Shown: one piece after another, positions 22,933 through 28,370 of the stretch | How the letters are laid out: every line of letters begins with the position of its first letter | Position numbering within the stretch: position 1 is the stretch's first letter | Origin: a virus | Virus record (IMG/VR): IMGVR_UViG_3300046168_000082 | Location: 19,537 to 83,536 of that record | Reading direction: 5' to 3' (one strand) | Length of the DNA stretch: 64,000 nt | Notes under the pieces: model-generated | What the model saw: the letters and a program-made list of their open reading frames with translations, nothing else | Told to the model about the DNA's origin: nothing | Databases searched by the model: none | Made by a program: the position numbers and the translations under genes

Positions 22933-22947
22933 TCTATAATTAAAGCC

Positions 22948-23129
22948 ATGAATGAAGAAACTTATTTTGACTCAGCCCAAGGAATTGACATTTCACAAGA
23001 TCGTGCCTTAGCAAGAATTAGCAAGGCACGGACATTACTTCAAGTGAAGAAATTATTGAATTCTTTGAAGACATGGGTGACAAGGAAGGTTACTCAGCCC
23101 AAAAAGTTCTTGAGTGGTTAGGCTACTAA
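22948..23129 (+). CDS. Conserved small phage protein, frame broken near 23025-23036
   Basis: A promoter (TTGCAT, 16-nt spacer, TATAAT) precedes ATG 22948. The start, MNEETYFDSAQGIDISQDRA, is the N-terminus of a common small phage protein. Its usual C-terminus, here EEIIEFFEDMGD and YSAQKVLEWLGY, lies in the -1 frame from about 23037 to TAA 23127-23129. Frame 0 stays open to 23121 with unrelated sequence. One missing base around 23025-23036 would restore a ~60-aa protein. Confidence 0.6.
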
Positions 23130-23199
23130 AGCCTTGACCATCAAGCACTTAGGGGCGCGGCAGCCGCCCAAGCTAACTGCCTGTTAGTCAACGACTTGC
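23126..23199. repeat. Long palindromic repeat, copy E
   Basis: TAAAGCCTTGACC and ATCAAGCACTTAGG, core GCGCGGCAGCCGCCC, degenerate right arm CTAACTGCC...CAACGACTTGC. It starts within the stop codon of the 22948 gene. Its core is the exact reverse complement of the core in copy F. Confidence 0.75.
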
Positions 23200-23225
23200 G
23201 CAAGCATTTTTATTTAACTTTTTTC

Positions 23226-23254
23226 TTGCGTTAATTGTAAAAAGAGTTTAATGT
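23226..23254 (+). promoter_or_regulatory. Leaderless promoter, accessory-region type
   Basis: TTGCGT 23226-23231, 17-nt spacer, TAATGT 23249-23254, ATG at 23261. Confidence 0.7.
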
Positions 23255-23260
23255 GTTTAT

Positions 23261-23656
23261 ATGATTAACTACGACATACCAGACTCAATCTCACAATTCA
23301 ACCCACAACCTTCTATGCTAGATTTTGACGATTTAGATTTTCAACCACATCGTGGTGCTGATGATGCAGTCCAAGCAAGACTTGACTTTGGCAACGGGCT
23401 AGAAATTTCTGTTGTTGCAGGTAATGACGATAGAAGAGGATTATATGGTAGTGTGAAAGAAGATTTATACGAAGTTGCAATCTTTGATAAAAACGGCATG
23501 ATTCCACTTTCTCCTTCTGACGATGTTGTCGGATGGCAATCTCCCGCCCAAGTATCTATCTTAATGGCAAAAGCTCAAGTCGAAGGAAGTGTTTGGGTTG
23601 ACGAGCTAATCGAAGACAAAGCAGAATTTAGAAGAGATTTAGGACTTGACGACTAA
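23261..23656 (+). CDS. Hypothetical protein (131 aa)
   Basis: Sequence MINYDIPDSISQFNPQPSML, then HRGADDAVQARLDFGNGLEI and GRRGLYGSVKEDLYEVAIF-like strands and a helical end. The central strand-rich block (GNGLEISVV, YEVAIFDKNGMIPL) recurs in uncharacterised marine-phage proteins. The C-terminal Leu-Asp-Asp codons carry the next promoter's -35 box. Confidence 0.6.
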   Translation: MINYDIPDSISQFNPQPSMLDFDDLDFQPHRGADDAVQARLDFGNGLEISVVAGNDDRRGLYGSVKEDLYEVAIFDKNGMIPLSPSDDVVGWQSPAQVSILMAKAQVEGSVWVDELIEDKAEFRRDLGLDD

Positions 23657-23674
23657 ACCAAATTAAACTATATT
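23646..23674 (+). promoter_or_regulatory. Leaderless promoter
   Basis: TTGACG 23646-23651, 17-nt spacer, TATATT 23669-23674, ATG at 23681. Confidence 0.7.
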
Positions 23675-23680
23675 ATTACT

Positions 23681-23944
23681 ATGACAGAAGAACAAAGAAT
23701 ATCAATTATCCGACACGCTCACCAAAATTCTCAAAAGATTTGTCCTCCAAAATCTATTCAAGAGTTTATTGGTGATATTTTAGTCGAACAATTAGTAACC
23801 GAGCATGGTTTGCTTGATACTCAAAAAGAAGATCTAGCAGACGAGTCTCAATTTCTCTTCACTGATTCAGCAGAAAACATTGATGAGGAAGACGAACAAT
23901 TCGGAATATCCGATGAAATGAAAGGAATATATCATGATAGTTGA
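23681..23944 (+). CDS. Small acidic hypothetical protein (87 aa)
   Basis: Leaderless start. Helical and acidic (MTEEQRISIIRHAHQNSQKI; ENIDEEDEQFGISDEMKG). The gene following overlaps its end by 11 nt. No known family. Confidence 0.6.
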   Translation: MTEEQRISIIRHAHQNSQKICPPKSIQEFIGDILVEQLVTEHGLLDTQKEDLADESQFLFTDSAENIDEEDEQFGISDEMKGIYHDS

Positions 23945-24011
23945 ATTATTATTTTTCACTCCTTGGCTTTTTGTTTTCTACTTAATGTGGCAAGATTTAA
24001 AAGAGGAATGA
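23934..24011 (+). CDS. Small membrane peptide (25 aa)
   Basis: ATG 23934 overlaps the end of the preceding frame; AAAGGA lies about 10 nt upstream. MIVELLFFTPWLFVFYLMW is a single transmembrane helix with a charged QDLKEE end. Confidence 0.4.
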   Translation: MIVELLFFTPWLFVFYLMWQDLKEE

Positions 24012-24064
24012 TGCCATTAATAATAATTATGGCAATTTTATTATTTTTTTATATATCAGATTAA
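24008..24064 (+). CDS. Possible membrane peptide (18 aa)
   Basis: ATG overlaps the previous stop; GAGGA lies just upstream. MMPLIIIMAILLFFYISD is one hydrophobic helix. Coupling to another membrane peptide is the only support. Confidence 0.3.
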   Translation: MMPLIIIMAILLFFYISD

Positions 24065-24125
24065 ATAGGGCAAATATCAAATAAACTTTTAGTAGTAGTT
24101 AGGTTGTCTGGATTAGTCCCCCGCT

Positions 24126-24199
24126 CTAAGTTGCTGATTATCAAGCACTTAGGGTGGGCGGCTGCCGCGATCATAAGTGCTTAACATTCAACGACTTAC
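24126..24199. repeat. Long palindromic repeat, copy F
   Basis: CTAAGTTGCTGATTATC and CAAGCACTTAGG, core GGGCGGCTGCCGCG, right arm TAAGTGCTTAACATTCAACG and ACTTAC. One of the most symmetric copies. Confidence 0.8.
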
Positions 24200-24224
24200 G
24201 AAAGCATTTTTATTCATTTTTTTC

Positions 24225-24253
24225 TTGTGTATTTTTATTTTTTCGCTTAGTCT
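24225..24253 (+). promoter_or_regulatory. Leaderless promoter, accessory-region type
   Basis: TTGTGT 24225-24230, 17-nt spacer, TAGTCT 24248-24253, ATG at 24260. Confidence 0.65.
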
Positions 24254-24259
24254 GTATGT

Positions 24260-24466
24260 ATGAAACATTCAGAGAGCGGAACCAAAAAGATATTAAAGCA
24301 GTTACGGAAATGTCCCGATATTAAAGACATCCGTGCCACGGCAAAAGGTCACATGATCCTTGCTCAAAATGGGGAGCAATTACTTGTGCATTTTAGTGCC
24401 AAAGCTTTTCATCCATTGCGTAGGTGGTTAAAAAGAAACACTTCGCTAAAAGCGTTAAAATTTTAG
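24260..24466 (+). CDS. Small basic protein, possibly HicA-like fold (68 aa)
   Basis: Pattern KKILKQLRKCPDIKDIRATAKGHMIL...GEQLLVHFS...PLRRWLKR has the alpha-beta-beta-beta-alpha spacing and basic character of HicA/dsRBD-like small proteins. The catalytic-type His of HicA toxins is not clearly placed and no HicB partner adjoins, so a toxin role is not supported. Confidence 0.5.
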   Translation: MKHSESGTKKILKQLRKCPDIKDIRATAKGHMILAQNGEQLLVHFSAKAFHPLRRWLKRNTSLKALKF

Positions 24467-24473
24467 TTTTAGC

Positions 24474-24502
24474 TTGCAATTATTTTAAATTTAGTTTACT
24501 TT
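24474..24502 (+). promoter_or_regulatory. Leaderless promoter
   Basis: TTGCAA 24474-24479, 17-nt spacer, TACTTT 24497-24502, ATG at 24509. Confidence 0.6.
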
Positions 24503-24508
24503 ACTATT

Positions 24509-24694
24509 ATGGAAACATTAAAAGACTTACTTAACAGAATTAACGAACTTCAGGAAATCATCGACAGGGAGACCCCTGACGCAGACGCAGGATGCGATTG
24601 GTCAAAGTCTCTCGTTATTAACGCTGAGGTAGAAAAGGATCAAGTCCAAGACATGATCGACAAATTAGCTATTAACTCTCAACTTGTTTATTAA
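24509..24694 (+). CDS. Small acidic helical protein (61 aa)
   Basis: METLKDLLNRINELQEIIDR followed by an Asp-rich turn and a second helix; likely a helical hairpin. Leaderless start. Function unknown. Confidence 0.55.
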   Translation: METLKDLLNRINELQEIIDRETPDADAGCDWSKSLVINAEVEKDQVQDMIDKLAINSQLVY

Positions 24695-24696
24695 TT

Positions 24697-24918
24697 ATGG
24701 ATACTTACAACGGCTGGAAAAACTGGGCGACCTGGAATGTTGCTCTTTGGTTAGGGAATGACGAATATCTTTACAAACTTTCTCGTAGATTTGTTCATTA
24801 CAAAGATCTTGCAAATACGCTAATAGAAATGGGTAGCCCTTGTACGCCTGACGGGGCAAGGTATGCAGACGAAGACTTAGATACCTACGCCCTCGATGAA
24901 TGGTTGCAAGAAGAGTAA
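24697..24918 (+). CDS. YNGWKNWATWNVALW family protein (73 aa)
   Basis: The N-terminal motif YNGWKNWATWNVALWLGND marks a conserved small phage/bacterial family (I recall it as DUF7249-like, number uncertain) of unknown function. The family's acidic C-terminal helix (DLDTYALDEWLQ) is also present. The stop codon TAA is supplied by the left arm of palindrome copy G. Confidence 0.7.
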   Translation: MDTYNGWKNWATWNVALWLGNDEYLYKLSRRFVHYKDLANTLIEMGSPCTPDGARYADEDLDTYALDEWLQEE

Positions 24919-24987
24919 GTCGTTGATTACCAAGCACTTAGGTGCTTGGCAGCCGCGCTCGTAAGAGCTTGGCTATCAGTGATTTAT
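24915..24987. repeat. Long palindromic repeat, copy G
   Basis: GTAAGTCGTTGATTAC and CAAGCACTTAGG, core GGCAGCCGCG, right arm degenerate (TAAGAGCTTGGCTATCAGTG). It lies between convergent genes and its first bases provide the stop codon of the upstream gene. Confidence 0.75.
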
Positions 24988-24995
24988 GAATCGTT

Positions 24996-25242
24996 TTATT
25001 CGGTTAGCATTTCTACTTTTACTGCATTGTTTGCAATGTTGTTAATTTCGGTCATCCATTTATCAACATTTTCATTGAACACTTTTCCATCGCCTGAAAT
25101 GTTTTCTGCAACTGTGTTTTTAATGGCTCTTGCTTGAGCCGCAATGTCCAAGAGTGCTCTTGACAAGTTGTAAGCTTGATGATTTTTGTATGAATCGTTT
25201 TCTATTAAGTCAACGATTGAGATGGTGTCTTTATTAGCTCAT
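24996..25242 (-). CDS. Hypothetical protein, minus strand, frame broken at its start
   Basis: On the minus strand a promoter (TTGCAA 25277-25272, 17-nt spacer, TACATT 25254-25249) places +1 at ATG 25242-25240. That frame meets TAA within two codons. Skipping one base (25239) opens MANKDTISIVDLIEND-like sequence of ~81 aa to TAA 24998-24996, with helical, Asn/Ala-rich content. Either one base is surplus in this sequence or the gene is dead. Confidence 0.45.
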
Positions 25243-25407
25243 AAACACAATGTAAACTAGCGGTGCGTGTTTTGCAAGCAAATACGGATTTATTTTCACT
25301 TTTTTTTCGTTTTTTTATTTAGTTGCAAATAGCCTAATAGTGCAACTTTATAGGAGTAGCAGGATTGTACAACTTTATAGTTGGCACACTTCCTGAACAC
25401 CCGTTCT

Positions 25408-25480
25408 GTAAGTCGTTGTTTAGCAAGCTGTTACGAGAGCGGCAGCCGCCGCCCTAAGTGCTTGGTTATCAGTCACTTAG
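25408..25480. repeat. Long palindromic repeat, copy H
   Basis: GTAAGTCGTTGTTTAGCAAG, core GCGGCAGCCGCC, right arm CTAAGTGCTTGG and CAGTCACTTAGG. Nearly identical to copy I. Follows the minus-strand 25491 gene. Confidence 0.8.
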
Positions 25481-25490
25481 GAGGCTAAGT

Positions 25491-25664
25491 TTAGCGATGT
25501 GCTAAACCTTCCAATTGTGCTATTTGTTTGTCCAATTCTATTTGAATGGCTTCTATATCCGAAGCTTTCTTTTTATTGTTCAATTTCATAGCTTTTACCC
25601 TTTCGTTATTTAAAGCCATGATTTGTATTTTAAGTTTATTTATTGTATTTTTTATGTATTCCAT
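25491..25664 (-). CDS. Small coiled-coil protein (57 aa), minus strand
   Basis: ATG 25664 shares one base with the upstream stop (TAATG). MEYIKNTINKLKIQIMALNN and IEAIQIELDKQIAQLEGL form heptad-like helices. Function unknown; co-transcribed with the 25978 gene. Confidence 0.5.
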   Translation of the reverse strand: MEYIKNTINKLKIQIMALNNERVKAMKLNNKKKASDIEAIQIELDKQIAQLEGLAHR

Positions 25665-25978
25665 TATACTAGCTCCTCCTCTGCTAAAACTTTGATTCTA
25701 TCCTCGAAGCATTCGTCAATTTCAGAATCGCTTTCAATGAAGTCTTCTATTTCTTTATTTGTGAAGGTTAAACTTGTTGGCTTGTCATTATCATCTAATT
25801 GCTCAACTTTAAGAACTCTTGCGTTTGTGAAGATGTCCCACTCGTCAAAGTCATGTTCTATTTTAGCTTGAACTAAGAGTGTTCCAAAGTCTCCGAAGAG
25901 AACGATGTCGAATGTTCCACCATGTATGCCGTTCGAGTCTACGCTCTCGGCACTTTCGAATTGTAATGTCTTTGTCAT
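25664..25978 (-). CDS. Hypothetical acidic protein (104 aa), minus strand
   Basis: Start ATG 25978 (MTKTLQFESAESVDSNGIHG) follows TTTTTTC-TTGCGT, a 17-nt spacer and TACTAT. An upstream in-frame ATG at 26038 would translate the promoter itself. Strand-rich middle (FDIVLFGDFGTLLVQAKIEH) and acidic C-terminus. Related small proteins occur in phages without known function. Confidence 0.6.
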   Translation of the reverse strand: MTKTLQFESAESVDSNGIHGGTFDIVLFGDFGTLLVQAKIEHDFDEWDIFTNARVLKVEQLDDNDKPTSLTFTNKEIEDFIESDSEIDECFEDRIKVLAEEELV

Positions 25979-26050
25979 ATAACTACATAGTAAACCACAA
26001 AACAAAAGAACGCAAGAAAAAAGCGATTTATTTTGCATTTATTTTACTTT

Positions 26051-26123
26051 CGTAAGTCGTTGTTTAGCAAGCTGTTACGAGAGCGGCAGCCGCCTCCCTA
26101 AGTGCTTGGTGGTCAGTCACTTA
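26051..26123. repeat. Long palindromic repeat, copy I
   Basis: CGTAAGTCGTTGTTTAGCAA, core GCGGCAGCCGCC, right arm CTAAGTGCTTGG and CAGTCACTTAGG. Differs from copy H at only a few positions. Upstream of the minus-strand 25978 gene's promoter. Confidence 0.8.
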
Positions 26124-26134
26124 GGAGGCTAGTA

Positions 26135-26209
26135 TTAAAGGCTATGTAAGAAGAGGGCTAGAGATAGACAAGCGATCAAGATCATATAGCCTCCTTGTAC
26201 TTTACGCAT
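26135..26209 (-). CDS. Small membrane peptide (16-24 aa), minus strand
   Basis: Frame from ATG 26209 overlaps the end of the 26202 gene by 8 nt; an internal ATG is preceded by a perfect AAGGAGG. Product MILIACLSLALFLHSL (with or without 8 extra residues) is one transmembrane helix. Confidence 0.4.
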   Translation of the reverse strand: MRKVQGGYMILIACLSLALFLHSL

Positions 26210-26372
26210 TTGTTTCTCCCTCTGTTACGATTTGAAAATGTGGATTGTTTCGTTTTATTTGTTTTGCAATTTGCAAGGCTTTTGCTTGTGATTTTGCGTT
26301 GTCTATTAGTTCCCCAAAAAGGCGAATGTCAAACCAATTTGAAAAGTTAGGGTTTCGTAGTATTTTAATCAT
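26202..26372 (-). CDS. Small hypothetical protein (56 aa), minus strand
   Basis: ATG 26372 (MIKILRNPNFSNWFDIRLFG) is preceded by AAGGAAAGG, which favours it over a TTG at 26405. The pattern resembles small phage proteins with 'F..A...A..ia' helices. Downstream partner of 26409-26621. Confidence 0.55.
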   Translation of the reverse strand: MIKILRNPNFSNWFDIRLFGELIDNAKSQAKALQIAKQIKRNNPHFQIVTEGETNA

Positions 26373-26408
26373 TTCTTTTTTACCTTTCCTTGTGTGTTGT
26401 GTCAAGAC

Positions 26409-26621
26409 TTACCTTTTAAAGTAAGCCTTGACTTGATCGGCAGTTGCCTTGATTAGGTCAGAGATAAAAACCTCTGACTCGAAAAGATGATTTTGCGCAT
26501 GATGCTTGATCGTTGCGATCCGTTGAGATCCGACTCTGTCGATAGACACGAGACGAACAACTTTATTATTAACCTTTGAGTGGTAAAGGCTTCCGACTTT
26601 TAATCCTTTAGTAATGTTCAT
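26409..26621 (-). CDS. Small basic strand-rich protein (70 aa), minus strand
   Basis: Minus-strand promoter TTGACG (26656-26651), 17-nt spacer, TAGTTT (26633-26628), ATG 26621: a leaderless start. Sequence VGSLYHSKVNNKVVRLVSID, then RIATIKHH, suggests an SH3/KOW-like barrel. Function unknown. Confidence 0.6.
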   Translation of the reverse strand: MNITKGLKVGSLYHSKVNNKVVRLVSIDRVGSQRIATIKHHAQNHLFESEVFISDLIKATADQVKAYFKR

Positions 26622-26843
26622 ATATACAAACTAAACAAAAAAGAGCTTCACGTCAAACTAATTCAAAAAAAAAACTATTATTTTTATTTTTAAAAATTTA
26701 AGGATGTCCCCCGTTTTTTGAATTTTTTACAGATTAAGCTTGACAGATTTGGCGGGGGGGTGGTTTTTCTCAAAAAATCAAAGCTTCGATCTTTTGTGAA
26801 TAACATTTTTCAAAAAAAAATCGGCGACACTTGAATTTTAATT
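26622..26843. other. Divergent spacer between accessory and late modules
   Basis: No gene. Contains the minus-strand promoter of 26621, long A/T tracts, a G8 run near 26753 and, at its right end, the first GTGTA late-promoter motif. It marks the switch from early/accessory to late genes. Confidence 0.5.
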
Positions 26844-26862
26844 GTGTATCATATAGTATATC
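26844..26862 (+). promoter_or_regulatory. Putative late promoter (GTGTA motif)
   Basis: GTGTATCATATAGTATA lies about 29 bp before ATG 26873 of phoH. First of a series of GTGTA motifs in the late module. Confidence 0.5.
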
Positions 26863-26872
26863 TTTGATAGAC

Positions 26873-27598
26873 ATGCCAAGACGCAAAAAATCTGAAATAG
26901 AAGACGATCAAGAAATAGAAAAAATCATGAGCTCCATGTCTAAGACAAAAGTGAAGCTCAAAAAAATAGATTTTTCTGATAAACAACAAGAGTTGTTGAA
27001 GTTAATATTTGACAGAGATACTAAGATAATTTTTATAAACGGTCCTGCTGGAACAAGTAAAACGTTTATGGCTATTTACGGTGCTCTTCAATTATTTAAT
27101 ATGAATAATAACTATAGTATTAGTTATGTGCGAACAATCATTGAAAGTGCTGACAGGGGCATGGGCGCATTACCAGGAAATGTTGATGAGAAATTTTGCC
27201 CATTTATGATGCCGCTTAATGATAAACTATACGAATTGATACCAATATCGACAGCAAAAAATTTGGTTGACAAAGGCGTGATAACAGCTATGCCTATTAA
27301 TTATTTACGCGGAGCGAGTTTAAACGATCAAATTGTAATAGCTGATGAAGCTCAAAACTTTAGCTTAAAAGAGCTAGTAACCCTAATCACAAGAATAGGA
27401 GAGAACACGAAAATGTTTATTTGTGGAGATATTATGCAGAGCGATATAAACGGAAAAAGCGGATTATGTCCAATTAAAGAACTTTTTGACGAAGAAAATT
27501 CTAAAAGGCAAGGGATACACACTTTTGACTTTGATCATAAAGATATAAAGAGAAGCGAAATATTAAAATATATAGTTAAAAAATTAGAAGAATTATAA
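26873..27598 (+). CDS. phoH: PhoH-like ATPase (241 aa)
   Basis: P-loop ATPase of the PhoH family common in marine phages. Walker A GPAGTSKT at ~57-64, the PhoH-typical RTIIESADRGMGALPGN block, and Walker B VIADEAQN at ~155-162; the mid-region MPINYLRGASLND is also family-typical. Start at MPRRKK (26873); an upstream in-frame start would cover the promoter. PhoH proteins are NTPases related to helicase/RNA-metabolism proteins; their phage role is unclear. First gene of the late module. Confidence 0.9.
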   Translation: MPRRKKSEIEDDQEIEKIMSSMSKTKVKLKKIDFSDKQQELLKLIFDRDTKIIFINGPAGTSKTFMAIYGALQLFNMNNNYSISYVRTIIESADRGMGALPGNVDEKFCPFMMPLNDKLYELIPISTAKNLVDKGVITAMPINYLRGASLNDQIVIADEAQNFSLKELVTLITRIGENTKMFICGDIMQSDINGKSGLCPIKELFDEENSKRQGIHTFDFDHKDIKRSEILKYIVKKLEEL

Positions 27599-27599
27599 A

Positions 27600-27612
27600 G
27601 TGTATATAAATA
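27600..27612 (+). promoter_or_regulatory. Putative late promoter (GTGTA plus TATAAATA)
   Basis: GTGTATATAAATAC, 14 bp before ATG 27614. It contains TATAAATA, the T4-type late promoter sequence. Confidence 0.5.
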
Positions 27613-27613
27613 C

Positions 27614-27808
27614 ATGCAAGAAGGAGATTATATATACTTTAATCACAATAATACAAAAAAATCAGGGAAAATAGCTAAAATTTTTACTCAAATTGGTTTT
27701 GAGGATCATGGCGAAAAAATGGTGGTAATTTTAGTTGATAATTCGAATGGCTTATTTAACGAAGAGTCTAGTTTAATTTTAAAACTTAAAGACCTGCAAG
27801 TTATGTGA
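27614..27808 (+). CDS. Small hypothetical protein (64 aa)
   Basis: Strand-rich (MQEGDYIYFNHNNTKKSGKI; KMVVILVDNSNGLF), resembling a small SH3/KOW-like barrel. Own late promoter directly upstream. Function unknown. Confidence 0.6.
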   Translation: MQEGDYIYFNHNNTKKSGKIAKIFTQIGFEDHGEKMVVILVDNSNGLFNEESSLILKLKDLQVM

Positions 27809-27830
27809 GCATTTAAATTGAAAAAATCCT

Positions 27831-27849
27831 GTGTATTATTAGTATAAAT
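27831..27849 (+). promoter_or_regulatory. Putative late promoter (GTGTA plus TATAAATA)
   Basis: GTGTATTATTAGTATAAATA, 23 bp before ATG 27854. Confidence 0.5.
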
Positions 27850-27853
27850 ACAT

Positions 27854-28078
27854 ATGGAGTTGATCATATCTGCATTTATAGGAGCGTTGTCTGCAATTAT
27901 TGTCGCGATTTTAAATAAAAAAAAGAGCGATAGTAATAAAGATAAAATCGTGCAACAAATAATTGAACAATTAAACATTAACCACAACAATGTTTATGTT
28001 GTCGATTCTACAAAAAAACAAGAAATTAAATATAAATCAGAAGGCTCGCAAAATAAATCTTTAATTATACTAAAATAA
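27854..28078 (+). CDS. Small membrane protein (74 aa)
   Basis: N-terminal transmembrane helix LIISAFIGALSAIIVAIL followed by a lysine stop-transfer (NKKKSD) and a soluble C-terminal domain. Topology suggests a membrane-anchored cytoplasmic protein. Its position outside any lysis cassette gives no support for a holin role. Confidence 0.6.
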   Translation: MELIISAFIGALSAIIVAILNKKKSDSNKDKIVQQIIEQLNINHNNVYVVDSTKKQEIKYKSEGSQNKSLIILK

Positions 28079-28079
28079 A

Positions 28080-28370
28080 ATGGCACATAAATACTGTAAA
28101 TCATGTGGAAGCAAAAATGAATATCTTGGCGTAGAGCCAAAATTTTGCAGTCATTGTGGAGCCCCGTTGGGTGCTTCATCAATAAAGAGAGTTGTTAAAA
28201 ACTCAGAGGCTCAAGCTGGAAACTTTGAAAGCTTAGCTGAAGATGAAACTGATGTTAATTTTGTCCCCAATATATCAAAATTACAGTATGAAGTATCGCC
28301 ATTCGAAAAAAGAACTTTCAAGGTGGAAGAACTATTTAATCTTGAAAGCGATGGCAAAAAAGAGGGGTAG
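28080..28370 (+). CDS. Zinc-ribbon protein (96 aa)
   Basis: N-terminal zinc ribbon with C6xxC9 and C23xxC26 (YCKSCGSKNE, FCSHCGAPLG), then an acidic linker and a conserved-looking C-terminus. Adjacent to and overlapping the sigma-like gene by 20 nt, so a transcription-related role is possible but not shown. Confidence 0.7.
   Translation: MAHKYCKSCGSKNEYLGVEPKFCSHCGAPLGASSIKRVVKNSEAQAGNFESLAEDETDVNFVPNISKLQYEVSPFEKRTFKVEELFNLESDGKKEG

Noticed and set aside
24260-24466. HicA toxin of a toxin-antitoxin pair
   Set aside because: The fold impression is weak, the catalytic His is not clearly present, and no HicB-like antitoxin adjoins.
16032-26123. Integron attC sites and gene cassettes
   Set aside because: Spacing of palindromes and short gene units resembles a cassette array, but the conserved outer GTTRRRY/RYYYAAC boxes of attC are absent, units occur in both orientations, and no integron integrase is present.
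16032-26123. CRISPR array
   Set aside because: The repeats are ~75-bp palindromes separated by whole genes of varied length, not short repeats with uniform spacers, and no cas gene is near.
26750-26765. G8 run near 26753 as a slippery or quadruplex element
   Set aside because: A single G tract in an intergenic spacer cannot form a quadruplex alone and lies outside coding sequence.
27854-28078. Holin
   Set aside because: One N-terminal transmembrane helix is present, but the gene is not near an endolysin and has a long soluble tail; a lysis role is unsupported.
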